Positions 40,816 through 50,835 of a stretch of DNA of 64,000 nt are shown piece after piece. Origin of the DNA: Planctomycetaceae bacterium. GTDB lineage: Bacteria > Planctomycetota > Planctomycetia > Planctomycetales > Planctomycetaceae. The notes below the pieces were generated by a model. It did not search any database, had not been told where the DNA came from, and saw only the letters and a program-made list of their open reading frames with translations. Within the stretch, counting starts at the first letter, position 1, and each line of letters begins with the position of its first letter. Position numbers and translations under genes: made by a program. The stretch covers positions 1 to 64,000 of the forward strand of contig JAKFWC010000023.1 in the NCBI GenBank assembly GCA_021732975.1, in the 5' to 3' direction.

Positions 40816-42135
40816 ATGACCATGCCTCAAACCATTCTCGATCTGGCCGCCAATCGTCATGGCGTCGTCGACCGTCGGGCCTTTCTGCGGACGATGGCCG
40901 CGGGGACGGGCGTGGCCATGCTCGGCTGGCGCGACATGGTCATGGCCCAGGCCGCTGCGTTGCGCAAGCAGGGCAAGGCGATGATTCTGCTGTGGATGGA
41001 CGGCGGGCCGAGCCAGTTCGATACGTTCAATCCCAAGATCGGCTCGAAGAACCAGGGCCCGGCAACGGCGATCGACACCAATGTCCCCGGCATGCAGTTC
41101 GCCGATTTCTGGCCGGAAACCGCGAAGATCGCCGACCGATTGGCGGTCATTCGGTCGATGCGGACCAGCGAAGCCGAACACGACCGCGCGATCATGCTCG
41201 TGCGGACCGGTTACCCGCCCAATCCGGCCGTGCGGTATCCGACATTCGGATCATTGGTGGCGAAAGAACGAGACGACGTGGAATACGATTTCCCAGCGTT
41301 CGTCCGTATCGGCAAGCCGCGCATCAAGACCCGCGATGTCGACGCCGGGATCATCGGCGTGAAATATTCTTCGTTCAATGTCGATCAGGCCGGTGAATTG
41401 CCTCCCAACGTCCGCCCGGTGGTCACCGAACCAGTCCTGCGACGGCGGTTGTCACTTGCCGAGAAACTCGATGCCGAATTTGCGGCGTCCGGTGCAGCGA
41501 AAGAAGTCGCGGAGAAGCGTTCGGTCTACGATCGTACGTCACGGTTCGTGATGAGTCCGCGCTTGTCGACATTCGATCTGGAGCGCGAGTCACCCGAAAT
41601 GCGGGATGCCTATGGTCGCACGGACTTTGGCCAAGGCTGCTTGCTCGCCCGCCGATTGATTGAACAGGGCGTCAGTTTCGTGGAAGTCATCAGCACCGGC
41701 AGTCGCAATGATGCCGGCTGGGACACGCACAACAACGGCTTTCGCGATCAACCCTATTTGTGTGCCGAGTCCGACCCCGCGTTGGCGACGTTGATCCTCG
41801 ATCTCGAACAGCGCGGGATGCTCGAAAACACGCTGGTGGTCTGGATGGGCGAGTTCGGCCGCACGCCGAAGATCAAAGCCGATGGCGGTCGCGATCACTA
41901 TTCCAAAGGCTGGCCTGTGGTGCTGGCGGGCGGCGGCGTCCGCGGCGGGCAGATCATCGGAGCCACCGACTTCGACGGGATCGATGTGACCGAGCGACCG
42001 ATCGGCATTCAGGATTTGTTCTGCAGCTTCTGCAAGGTCCTCGATATCGACGCTCACCAGGAATACTTCACTGCGGATGGCCGCCCCATCAAACTCGTCA
42101 GCGGCGGCGAAGTGGTGCACGAACTGTTTGGATAA
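40816..42135 (+). CDS. DUF1501 domain-containing protein
   Basis: RRAFLRTMAAGTG; MILLWMDGGPSQFDTFNPKIGSKNQGP; TLVVWMGEFGRTPKIKADGGRDHYSKGWPVVLAGGGVRGGQIIGATD. Confidence 0.95.
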   Translation: MTMPQTILDLAANRHGVVDRRAFLRTMAAGTGVAMLGWRDMVMAQAAALRKQGKAMILLWMDGGPSQFDTFNPKIGSKNQGPATAIDTNVPGMQFADFWPETAKIADRLAVIRSMRTSEAEHDRAIMLVRTGYPPNPAVRYPTFGSLVAKERDDVEYDFPAFVRIGKPRIKTRDVDAGIIGVKYSSFNVDQAGELPPNVRPVVTEPVLRRRLSLAEKLDAEFAASGAAKEVAEKRSVYDRTSRFVMSPRLSTFDLERESPEMRDAYGRTDFGQGCLLARRLIEQGVSFVEVISTGSRNDAGWDTHNNGFRDQPYLCAESDPALATLILDLEQRGMLENTLVVWMGEFGRTPKIKADGGRDHYSKGWPVVLAGGGVRGGQIIGATDFDGIDVTERPIGIQDLFCSFCKVLDIDAHQEYFTADGRPIKLVSGGEVVHELFG

Positions 42136-42221
42136 GAAAACAACCCAGGGAACGCATTCCCCGGGCTTCTCCGTTGTGCGCGGGTCTCCCGACCCCACAC
42201 ACAACAGTCAGTTCGATTAAA

Positions 42222-42263
42222 CAAAAAGCCCGGCATCTCTGGAGATGCCGGGCTTCTGTATTT
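42222..42263. terminator. Bidirectional rho-independent terminator between convergent genes
   Basis: AAAAAGCCCGGCATCTC-TGG-GAGATGCCGGGCTTCTGTATTT. Confidence 0.85.
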
Positions 42264-42283
42264 CATGATGACGTGCGACTCGC

Positions 42284-43585
42284 TCAGATGAACTGCGTCA
42301 CGCCCGGTTGAGCCATCGGCGCGACTTTCACTTCGGTGTTCCAGTCTTTGATTTCCGGGACGAGGACTTCCTGCGAGTTCATCGCCATGTCCCACGTCAC
42401 TTCGCGGCCGGTGTAGCCTGCCATGCGGCCCATGATGCCCATCAGCGTGCTGCTGACCATCCGGTCGCCGTCGTTGAGGGGTTCGCCCTTTCGCAACGAC
42501 GCGAAGAATTCGTCGTGCTCGGTCTGGTACATGTTGTTCCGCGGGCCTTCGTACTTCCACGGGTTCTCGCCGGTAATCATGATTCCGCGGGCGGCGATGT
42601 GACCGATCCCCTTGGTGCCGATGATCGTGCAAGCGTTTTCGTTGAAGCAGCCGGGAATCTGCCGCTGAGCGAGGAAGCCGCGCGTGTTCTGCGGGTTGCC
42701 CCACACGTAGTTAACTTCGATGTGGTCGTAGATATTGCCGCCGTTGGCAGGAATCTGACGGCCACCGACAGCGGTACATGAAGCGGGCGGCGCATCTTTC
42801 ATGGCCCATGCCAGCCAGTCGACAGTGTGAATCGCCTGTTCGACGAGTCCGTCACCCGACAGCCATGTGAAGTTGTACCAGTTGCGGACCATCCACTCGA
42901 GATCGGTGATGTCCTTCGGACGCTTTTCGGCCGGAGGCATGGGCTTGACCGGGCCGGTGAGATAGGTGCCGTAGACCGCGACGACATCGCCGATCTGGCC
43001 TTCATGCACGCGTTTGAACAACTCGCGGCGGGGATAGTCATACCGCCAGCAGAACCCAGCGAGGATGCCGAGTTTCTTTTCCTTGGCGATCTTCACCGAT
43101 TCGATCACCGAGCGGACGCCGGGGGCATCAGTCGCCATCGGCTTTTCGGTGAAGATGTGTTTGTTGGCGTCGACGGCCGCTCGCAGATGAACCGGACGGA
43201 AACCCGGGGGTGAAGCGAGCAGCACGACATCGCAGTTTTCGATGACGTTCTTGTAGGCATCGAGACCGACGTACTTCTGCTTTTCGTCGACCTGCACCTG
43301 CTCGGCAATTTGCGGCTGAGTTTTCAGATTCTCGATGCTGTAATCAATCGCCTGGCGAAAGACATCCGCAACGGCGACCAGCTTGGCGTTCTTGTCGGCT
43401 CCCAGCGCTTCCCGCGCGGCTCCACTTCCCCGGCCGCCGCAACCGACGAGGCCCACCTTCAACGTCTCATCTCCGGCGGCATAGAGCCCGGAATTCAGGC
43501 CGAGGCTCAATCCTAAACCGGCGGCCACGGCAGAACTGGTCTTCAGAAAATCGCGACGATCAGTGGAAGCGGCGGGCTGGTCCAT
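42284..43585 (-). CDS. Gfo/Idh/MocA family oxidoreductase with Tat-type signal
   Basis: TDRRDFLKTSSAVAAGLGLSLGLN; LKVGLVGCGGRGSGAAREAL; KHIFTEKPMATDAPGVRSVIE. Confidence 0.95.
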   Translation of the reverse strand: MDQPAASTDRRDFLKTSSAVAAGLGLSLGLNSGLYAAGDETLKVGLVGCGGRGSGAAREALGADKNAKLVAVADVFRQAIDYSIENLKTQPQIAEQVQVDEKQKYVGLDAYKNVIENCDVVLLASPPGFRPVHLRAAVDANKHIFTEKPMATDAPGVRSVIESVKIAKEKKLGILAGFCWRYDYPRRELFKRVHEGQIGDVVAVYGTYLTGPVKPMPPAEKRPKDITDLEWMVRNWYNFTWLSGDGLVEQAIHTVDWLAWAMKDAPPASCTAVGGRQIPANGGNIYDHIEVNYVWGNPQNTRGFLAQRQIPGCFNENACTIIGTKGIGHIAARGIMITGENPWKYEGPRNNMYQTEHDEFFASLRKGEPLNDGDRMVSSTLMGIMGRMAGYTGREVTWDMAMNSQEVLVPEIKDWNTEVKVAPMAQPGVTQFI

Positions 43586-43705
43586 GCGGTCCTCACAGAG
43601 TGGAAACGAAGGCGGGATTGTCGGGCAACAGCGCAGCTTCCATGCTATCCATCGGCTGGACCCGATGCGAGTGAACGGACGATTTCCGCACACGCAACGG
43701 CGTTC

Positions 43706-43776
43706 ATTTAGCCCTCGGTTGTCCGCAACCGGGGGCTTTCGCGGCCCCCCGTTGCAGACAACGGGAGACTAAATGG
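43706..43776. repeat. BIME-like inverted pair of REP hairpins (TTTAG-CCC…TTGTCCGCAA…)
   Basis: CATTTAGCCCTCGGTTGTCCGCAACCGGGGGCT…CCCCCCGTTGCAGACAACGGGAGACTAAATG. Confidence 0.85.
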
Positions 43777-43788
43777 GGATGAAAACCT

Positions 43789-44277
43789 TCAGCCCATCGC
43801 CAACAACGCCGGGCGTTTTTCGTCGATGAACTTGATGTGATGCGGGATGTGTCCGGCGATCCGTTTCAACAGAACGGCGAGGGTCATCGGACCGTCGCCG
43901 CTGTGGACGCCGACACGTTCAAAGTCGGCAGCGGTGACCGTGCGGAGAATACGCGTGACGTGCTGGTGAATGGAGGTGATCACCGCCAGTTCTTCGTTCA
44001 GATCGCGCTGGTTGCAGGCCAGCCGCGAGAGGAATTCATCGGGATTGGCGCTGAACATCGTTGGCCGGTCTTCCACCAGCACTCGTTTCATTCGGTCGGC
44101 GTAGAAGATCTCCGCATCGGCGATGTGGCAGACGATTTCCAGCACCGACCATTTTCCCGGGGGAGCGGGCGTGCGAAGCTGACGGTCATTCAACCCTGCC
44201 ACGGCCTTTCGTAGCAACTCCGGCCCATTGGCATAGAGATCCAGAGACGCCGCCACTTCCGGAGACCAATCGGACAT
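43789..44277 (-). CDS. DinB family protein
   Basis: LRTPAPPGKWSVLEIVCHIADAEIFYADRMKRVLVE; IAGHIPHHIKFIDE (three-His DinB pattern). Confidence 0.9.
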   Translation of the reverse strand: MSDWSPEVAASLDLYANGPELLRKAVAGLNDRQLRTPAPPGKWSVLEIVCHIADAEIFYADRMKRVLVEDRPTMFSANPDEFLSRLACNQRDLNEELAVITSIHQHVTRILRTVTAADFERVGVHSGDGPMTLAVLLKRIAGHIPHHIKFIDEKRPALLAMG

Positions 44278-44845
44278 CGGTCAATTCCTCTTTTTAGGTC
44301 TGTTTCGCGAGAGTCTTTGTGATGCCAAGAGTACAGCGAGCCGTTGTCGAAGGCGAGTTTCCCCGAAAGTGGGAACAAAGTCGCCGTCGCGATGAAAACG
44401 GCGTCCCCCGTGCGTACCCACTAGGCAAGTCCCGCATTCCAATTCGTACACATGGAAAGTGATGCAAGATTTTTCATCGCTGAAGTCCCATGCAAGAAAC
44501 AAGTTGCAGCAGGCAGGCGAACTTTCCAAATCCGCGGCACACAAACTGCGATTGAGGGATTTGTCAGATGGGGTGATCGTCGAAGGATGGCACACATCGG
44601 CATGTTTTCACTCGCGAAGAGTTGATTCGGACTTCATCAGAAATACTTCGTTTTCCTGCATACTGCCCGAAGATTGACCCACCTACCTCACCCGTTTCAG
44701 TGTCTGTCGTAATGGATGCGAAAGCGTTGAAACACCCGCCTGGAATTGAGTGAGTTTCGAATACCGCCGCGGTCACCCGTCATCGTGGACGGAACACAAC
44801 GCGGACTGACTCACTGATCTGTCGCCTGCAAATTGAGAAAGGTTC

Positions 44846-45928
44846 ATGATGCGCCGAGGATTCCTCCGGCTGCGCTCTTCGTCCGCGCCCCGTCGCGGCT
44901 TGCTTCACCTGGGCTACCTGCGCGAACTCAGCTTCGTCGCGATGATGATTGGTGGCGTCTTATTCGCACAGCAGTCGTTCCGTGCGCCATCAACGCCCGA
45001 CAATGCCAATGCTCATTCGGAACAACCCGTCTATGGTCTGACGTTGGCGGAATCGGGAAAGAAACTGTGGGTCTCCCGCGAACGCTATGGGATCAGTCAG
45101 ATCAACCTCGCCGATGGTATTGAAACCGATCGCTGGTTGCTCTTTCAATCGGAAGCCAGCTTCGCCGCTCACGGGGGCGATGATTGCGCGACCACAATGC
45201 GTTACAGTCTGGACCGTCGAATCGATCTCTTCCGCGGCAACGAAACGATTCACAGCGAAGTGCTGCCGGAAGTCTTCGGAGTCATGGCGGACACCGATCT
45301 GTCGCAGAACGGACGCGTGGCTGTCGCTGTAAGCAATGACAAGGCCATGAAAGTGTGGCTCATTGGCGGCGACGGAACCGAAGTCGAAGGTCGGGAATTC
45401 GTCGTTCCCAATCAACTCGATCATGTGGCGGTGGCGCCGGATGGGAAAACGATCGCGTTGGTGAGTTGGTCGCACGTTTATTTGTGGAACGTGGACGAAC
45501 GCCGCGTGGTAACCTCCTGGAAAGTGTCGCACGGTGCAGCCCCGGCGGAACGGGATAATCGAGCTGACACACTGGCGTGGTCGCAAGACGGCCAGCACTT
45601 CGCGGTGGGATTCGATGACGGCATTGTGCGAATCTGGAATGTGGAGACGCAGTCGTTGACGTGGGAGCACCAGGCAGACACGTACAAAGCCACCGCGGTG
45701 GCGTTCGATTCCACGGGCACGAAGCTTGCCACCGGTGGTTTCGACAAGCAGGTCCGGGTCTGGGATCTCACTGAAAACCGCATGCTGTGGGAACGGGAGC
45801 ACCATTCGCGATCGATCCATAATCTCGTCTTCGCCGCCGATGACAACCGGCTCTATTCCGGCAGTCTCGACGGCAAAGTCTGCGAATGGGCCGCAGCGAC
45901 GGGAACAATCATGCGTGATCTTCCCTGA
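44846..45928 (+). CDS. WD40 repeat membrane-associated protein
   Basis: QHFAVGFDDGIVRIWNVETQSLTWEHQADTYKATAVAFDSTGTKLATGGFDKQVRVWDLTENRMLWERE. Confidence 0.85.
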   Translation: MMRRGFLRLRSSSAPRRGLLHLGYLRELSFVAMMIGGVLFAQQSFRAPSTPDNANAHSEQPVYGLTLAESGKKLWVSRERYGISQINLADGIETDRWLLFQSEASFAAHGGDDCATTMRYSLDRRIDLFRGNETIHSEVLPEVFGVMADTDLSQNGRVAVAVSNDKAMKVWLIGGDGTEVEGREFVVPNQLDHVAVAPDGKTIALVSWSHVYLWNVDERRVVTSWKVSHGAAPAERDNRADTLAWSQDGQHFAVGFDDGIVRIWNVETQSLTWEHQADTYKATAVAFDSTGTKLATGGFDKQVRVWDLTENRMLWEREHHSRSIHNLVFAADDNRLYSGSLDGKVCEWAAATGTIMRDLP

Positions 45929-45978
45929 CCGATTCGTCCTCACTGATTGCAATTAAAGGGTGGTGGACTACGATAGAT

Positions 45979-46016
45979 GGACCGCGGGCACTGCGCTCGC
46001 GGTCCGTTTTCGTTTT
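45979..46016 (+). terminator. Rho-independent terminator
   Basis: GGACCGCGggcactgcgctCGCGGTCCgttttcgtttt after the WD40 gene. Confidence 0.75.
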
Positions 46017-46034
46017 CCGAGAGATGAGCCACGC

Positions 46035-47912
46035 ATGATTACGGCCGGGATTGACGGGATCGACCGGAGCTACCATTTGCCTCCGTTGGGGCATAACCCG
46101 TCCAGCACACTGGCAGGGACGACCCCCGGCAGCTTCGCGAGGCCGCCGGTAATTCTGCCCGGCGTCGACGGCGCGCGTACGTTCGCATCGCCAGATACCC
46201 CCGGCATGCCCGGCGTCTCGGACAAAACCGCCTGGGATTTTTTACCAGACGGTTGGTCTGTCACGATGATGTCGCGGGCAACGTCGACCCAACATGCGCA
46301 ATCATCTGCAGAACAGTCGGTCGTCCGGTTCGAGCAGGCGGATGGTAGTGGGGTGCAGGTCGTCTATCCGAAAGCATTTCAGCCGATCACACAACTGGAA
46401 TCGGCGCGGCTTGGCATCATCACCCCACAGATGCGCCGGGTGTCGGAACGCGAACCGCATCTCTCTCCGGCCCAAGTGCGCGACGAAGTCGCCGCCGGAC
46501 GGATGGTGATTCCGGCGAACACCGTGCATCTCGGACATCAACTCGATCCGATGGCGATCGGCCGGTCGACAAAGACCAAAATCAACGCCAACATGGGCGC
46601 GTCGCCGGTGTCATCGAGCACCGACGAAGAAGTCGAAAAACTGAAATGGGCCGAGCGCTGGGGCGCGGACACGGTCATGGACCTCTCGACCGGCGGCGAT
46701 CTCGATGCCTGCCGCGATGCGATCCTCCGCAACAGTTCGGTTCCCATTGGGACGGTGCCGATCTATTCGATGATCATCGGTCGCAAGATTGAAGATCTGA
46801 CGGTGGAACTGATTCTCCAGACGCTGGAACATCAGGCCAAGCAGGGTGTCGATTACTTCACGATCCATGCTGGAGTGCTGCGGGAACACCTGCCGTATGT
46901 CCGCAAACGTCTCATTGGCATCGTCAGCCGTGGCGGTTCGCTCCTCGCCAAATGGATGCTGGTGCACGCCAAGCAGAATCCGATGTACGACCATTGGGAA
47001 GACATCTGCGATGTGATGCGGCAGTACGACGTGACGTTCTCCATCGGTGACGGCTTGCGACCCGGTGGATTGGCCGATGCGACTGACCGCGCGCAGCTTG
47101 CGGAACTCGTCACGCTCGGTGAATTGACCGAACGGGCGTGGCGGAAGGGTGTGCAGGTGATGGTCGAAGGGCCGGGGCATGTGCCGTTCGATCAGATCGA
47201 ATACAACATGAAGCTCCAGCGGCAACTGTGCCACGGGGCACCGTTCTACGTTCTCGGACCGCTGGTGACCGACATCTTTCCCGGTTACGACCACATCACC
47301 AGTTGTATCGGGGCCACCGCGGCGGGGTACCACGGTGCGAGCATGCTCTGCTACGTCACCCCGAAGGAACATCTCGGGCTGCCGAAAAAGGACGATGTCA
47401 AGCAGGGCTGCATCGCTTACAAGATTGCCGCCCACGCCGCTGATGTCGCCCTCGGCATTCCCGGCAGTCGTGACCGCGATGACGAACTGACAAAGGCCCG
47501 AGCGGCGCTCAACTGGGAAAAGCACTTTGAACTGAGCTTCGATCCCGACACCGCCCGCGCGTATCACGACGAAGATCTCGATGTCGACACCGACTTCTGC
47601 GCGATGTGCGGCCATGACTGGTGCAGCGTCCGCATCAGCAAAGAGATTCAGGAATTCTCTTCCGGCAAGGAAGACGAGTTTCAATGGGATCGCGCGAAAG
47701 TCTCGGCGGCCCTCACTCCCGATCAGCAGGAAATTCTCGAGAAGCGGGGTGTTCTCAGTCCGGTCGAGATTCACAAGCTCGCCTCAAAGACCAAGAAAGC
47801 CGTTGGTGCGGTTGAGACTAAGGCGTCGTGCCACAGCGATTTCGTCGACGACGATTCCGCGCGGTTGATTCAAGAACGCGAACTGACGCTGGTCGAGATT
47901 ACGACTCCGTAA
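46035..47912 (+). CDS. thiC: Phosphomethylpyrimidine synthase ThiC
   Basis: [101 protein letters not shown]. Confidence 0.97.
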   Translation: MITAGIDGIDRSYHLPPLGHNPSSTLAGTTPGSFARPPVILPGVDGARTFASPDTPGMPGVSDKTAWDFLPDGWSVTMMSRATSTQHAQSSAEQSVVRFEQADGSGVQVVYPKAFQPITQLESARLGIITPQMRRVSEREPHLSPAQVRDEVAAGRMVIPANTVHLGHQLDPMAIGRSTKTKINANMGASPVSSSTDEEVEKLKWAERWGADTVMDLSTGGDLDACRDAILRNSSVPIGTVPIYSMIIGRKIEDLTVELILQTLEHQAKQGVDYFTIHAGVLREHLPYVRKRLIGIVSRGGSLLAKWMLVHAKQNPMYDHWEDICDVMRQYDVTFSIGDGLRPGGLADATDRAQLAELVTLGELTERAWRKGVQVMVEGPGHVPFDQIEYNMKLQRQLCHGAPFYVLGPLVTDIFPGYDHITSCIGATAAGYHGASMLCYVTPKEHLGLPKKDDVKQGCIAYKIAAHAADVALGIPGSRDRDDELTKARAALNWEKHFELSFDPDTARAYHDEDLDVDTDFCAMCGHDWCSVRISKEIQEFSSGKEDEFQWDRAKVSAALTPDQQEILEKRGVLSPVEIHKLASKTKKAVGAVETKASCHSDFVDDDSARLIQERELTLVEITTP

Positions 47913-47931
47913 CGCACCCATTGAGCCCCCG

Positions 47932-48000
47932 TTGTCCGCAACGGGGGGCTTCGTTCAGCGCGTTGTTTCCCCCGGTTGAGGACAACCGGGGGCTAAATGA
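47932..48000. repeat. BIME-like inverted pair of REP hairpins
   Basis: TTGAGCCCCCGTTGTCCGCAACGGGGGGCT…CCCCCGGTTGAGGACAACCGGGGGCTAAATGA. Confidence 0.85.
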
Positions 48001-48677
48001 AGGACGGCGACGTGTCCGAAACTGTCGGTGCCGCGGTGCTCATCACCGGCGTCCTGTTGTCCTCAATCGCGTGGATCTGGTTGCTGGTGCTCGCCTTCCG
48101 CACACGATTGTGGTGGGGCCTGGTGACACTCTTCGTCGCCCCGATGATGCTGATTTTTGCGCTGGTGTTCTGGAAAAAGACTCGCAAACCCTCGATCCTG
48201 CTCATTGCGGGCTTGCTGGTGTCGGCAGTGCCATTTGCCGCCAATGCGCTTCAGGACAAGTTCATCGGCTTGGGAAAGCACGAATCCCAAGTGAACGGTG
48301 AATGGCACGTTACGGTCACCGGTTGGGACCAGAAGGATTATGCTGCTTTAAAGTTACGCTCTGATGTCGCCGTCCTGCAGATGGCCAACCCCGACGTGAC
48401 CGATCAGACGCTCGAAATCCTGCGGGATTTCACGAACCTGCGGGAACTCGATCTCAACGACACGGCGGTCACTAATGACGGGCTGCCGATTCTTGCCGCC
48501 TTGCCCAAGTTACAGATTCTGCGATTGGCTAGAACCAAGATCACTGACGAGGGTTTTCAGAACCATCTCGCCGAAAAAGAAGCGCTGACGCAACTCGATC
48601 TTCGCGGTACCGAAGTCCCCGCGAAATCTCTCCGTGATTGGAAGAACGCCCAGCCAGGCCGCGAGTATTTGAAGTAA
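47997..48677 (+). CDS. Membrane protein with leucine-rich-repeat-like C-terminus
   Basis: N-terminal TM segments; LRELDLNDTAVTNDGLPILAALPKLQILRLARTKITDEGF LRR. Confidence 0.7.
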   Translation: MKDGDVSETVGAAVLITGVLLSSIAWIWLLVLAFRTRLWWGLVTLFVAPMMLIFALVFWKKTRKPSILLIAGLLVSAVPFAANALQDKFIGLGKHESQVNGEWHVTVTGWDQKDYAALKLRSDVAVLQMANPDVTDQTLEILRDFTNLRELDLNDTAVTNDGLPILAALPKLQILRLARTKITDEGFQNHLAEKEALTQLDLRGTEVPAKSLRDWKNAQPGREYLK

Positions 48678-48777
48678 CTTCCGAGCCGCGACCGACAGGG
48701 AGCGCGCTCTTCTTTCAACGATGACAAAAGAACACGCTCCCTGACGGTCGCGGCTCTGACAGAACAGGAACGACACC

Positions 48778-49635
48778 ATGCTCGCCCCGCTGATTGAAGA
48801 CGCCGCCGGTTCGCCGCCGAATGCCCGCTTTCTGGCAAAGGCCTCGGAGTTGGCATACCTGCCCGCTGACAAAGGGGCCGCGGCATTTGCAGCTGAGCTG
48901 GGACTCAACGCTCGGTTGATTTCCGTCGACAACACGCAGGCCTATGTTGCCCAGAACGATGATCACATCGTGGTCGCTTTTCGCGGAACGGAATCCCCGA
49001 CATCGCTCGAAGGGTTGAAGGACTGGTTGCTGACCGATGCGGTCAATCTCCTGATCATTCCACAGGGTCGCTTGGGGACCGATCTGATTGCCGCTGGGGT
49101 GGGAGCGAAATTTCATCAGGGGTTCGTCGGGGCGTTTGAGGAAGTCTCGACGCCGTTGTTTTCGGCGTTGAAAGAAGAGACCGCCCGGCGGGATCGGCCG
49201 ATCTGGGTGACCGGTCACAGTCTCGGCGGCGCGGTGGCGCTCATCTGCAGTTGGGTGATGCAGAGGCACTTCCTCTCGGTGCATCAGGTCTACACCTACG
49301 GCGGGCCCATGATCGGGAACAAACTCGCCACCGCGGCGTATGATAAGGAGTTCGCCGGGCGTGTCTTCCGCTACGTCAATATCCCGGACCCGGTGCCGCT
49401 GTTGCCCACGGTTTCGCTGATCGCCAATGAATACATTCACTGCCAGAAAGAATGTGTGCTCGGTGACACGGGCGGTTCCGATGCGGCACTGGGGCAGTTT
49501 CAATCCTTCGCCAGCCGGACGGTGAACGGCGTGCTGCAGGGGACGTTAATGGACGATTTGTGGAAGCTCGTCACCGATCGGGTGAACGCCCATCTGCTGC
49601 CGAGCTATCACACACTATTGGAAAAGCTGCGATAG
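48778..49635 (+). CDS. Lipase (class 3)/Mbeg1-like alpha/beta hydrolase
   Basis: DDHIVVAFRGTES; WVTGHSLGGAVALICS (GHSLGG); YTYGGPMIGN. Confidence 0.92.
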   Translation: MLAPLIEDAAGSPPNARFLAKASELAYLPADKGAAAFAAELGLNARLISVDNTQAYVAQNDDHIVVAFRGTESPTSLEGLKDWLLTDAVNLLIIPQGRLGTDLIAAGVGAKFHQGFVGAFEEVSTPLFSALKEETARRDRPIWVTGHSLGGAVALICSWVMQRHFLSVHQVYTYGGPMIGNKLATAAYDKEFAGRVFRYVNIPDPVPLLPTVSLIANEYIHCQKECVLGDTGGSDAALGQFQSFASRTVNGVLQGTLMDDLWKLVTDRVNAHLLPSYHTLLEKLR

Positions 49636-49644
49636 GCCGCCATC

Positions 49645-49713
49645 ACCAGCCCGAAGCGCAAGCGCCGGGTACGCCTGTGCGTGATACACCCGGCGTTTGC
49701 GCTTCGGGCTGGT
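49645..49713. repeat. Long hairpin ACCAGCCCGAAGCGCAAGCGCCGGGT … ACCCGGCGTTTGCGCTTCGGGCTGGT
   Basis: 26-bp arms, 25/26 complementary; related to 58577-58644. Confidence 0.9.
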
Positions 49714-49723
49714 TCACGTGCGG

Positions 49724-50425
49724 TCACTCGCATCCCGTGAACAGGGACGATCCCACGCGGATGTAGGTGGCTCCTTCTTCAATCGCGGTCTCAAAGTCGC
49801 CACTCATACCCATCGACAGGTCGGTTAACGGCCAGGGACCGCGGTGGGCGAGTTCATCGCGCAGACGACGCAATCCCTGAAAAACGCTGCGCGTTGTCTC
49901 GGCGTCGGCAGTCAGCGGCGCCATCGTCATCAAGCCGATCACATCCAGATTCGTCACCGCCGCGATCTCGTTCCATTCCGTCATCACCGCGGAGGGAGCA
50001 TAGCCATCTTTGCTCGCTTCGCCAGAGACGTTGACTTCGAGAAACACGGACAACCGTTGCGATTCGGTGCCCGCCACTTCGTCCAATCGCCGCAACAGTC
50101 GCAACGAATCGATGGAGTGAATTCGGTACGAGATCGGCACGACCAGGGACGCTTTATTACGTTGCAAGTGCCCGATCAAATGCCACCGGACCTCAGACGG
50201 ATACCGTGCGGCCCTCGCGGCGAGTTGCTGGGGACGACTTTCTCCAAAATCACGATGACCGAGTTCATAGAGGGCCCGCACCGCGTCTTCGGACGCGTAC
50301 TTCGTCACCGCGACCAGCGTCACCTCGCCTGGATCACGTCCGCAGCGGTTACAAGCGGCACGCATCTGTTCACGGATTGCGGCCAGATTCGTACCGATAC
50401 GGTCATGGAGTGAGGTCGTGGTCAT
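49724..50425 (-). CDS. YggS family PLP-dependent (PLPBP) protein
   Basis: VTLVAVTKYASEDAVRALYELGHRDFGESRPQQL; RWHLIGHLQRNK; LSMGMSGDFETAIEEGATYIRVGSSLF. Confidence 0.95.
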   Translation of the reverse strand: MTTTSLHDRIGTNLAAIREQMRAACNRCGRDPGEVTLVAVTKYASEDAVRALYELGHRDFGESRPQQLAARAARYPSEVRWHLIGHLQRNKASLVVPISYRIHSIDSLRLLRRLDEVAGTESQRLSVFLEVNVSGEASKDGYAPSAVMTEWNEIAAVTNLDVIGLMTMAPLTADAETTRSVFQGLRRLRDELAHRGPWPLTDLSMGMSGDFETAIEEGATYIRVGSSLFTGCE

Positions 50426-50570
50426 TCGCCGTCAATGTTGTAAGTGCATGCGTTTCGTATGCCCTATTTTCCGATTTTCATCATCGCGAACAAGAGCGCG
50501 GTGAAAAGCGCCGGGCTTGCACGCGGCTGGCGTGGCGGCGGATACTGCAGGTGGTGCGAAGGAGCCGAAC

Positions 50571-50819
50571 ATGTCTGGGAATGCTCTCGTAGACGGTGCC
50601 GGACAATTACGGCACGCGCAGGAATTGTTTCGGCAAGCGTGGGAGCTGTCCAAAGACGGCTGGGACGATGTCGTGCGGCAGACGTTTGAAGAGGAACGCA
50701 TTCTGCCGCTGCTTGATCAGATGCGGACGGCGCTCGACGCCACGCAGCAGTTTTCCGAGGTGCTTCGCAATGCGGTGCGACACGCCGCGGACGCGGATCG
50801 TCCCGACTACGGTTCGTGA
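50571..50819 (+). CDS. Small hypothetical protein
   Basis: ORF MSGNALVDGAGQLRHAQELFRQAWELSKDGWDD…; helical, charged composition. Confidence 0.55.
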   Translation: MSGNALVDGAGQLRHAQELFRQAWELSKDGWDDVVRQTFEEERILPLLDQMRTALDATQQFSEVLRNAVRHAADADRPDYGS

Positions 50820-50835
50820 CGTTGTCGATTGAGGA

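Noticed and set aside
45929-46034. Possible TPP riboswitch upstream of thiC
   Set aside because: The gap is only about 100 bp, has no CUGAGA-type or other TPP core motifs, and is mostly the upstream terminator hairpin.
46611-47774. 387-aa ORF antisense to thiC
   Set aside because: Shadow ORF of a high-GC gene; sense strand encodes a full-length, motif-complete ThiC.
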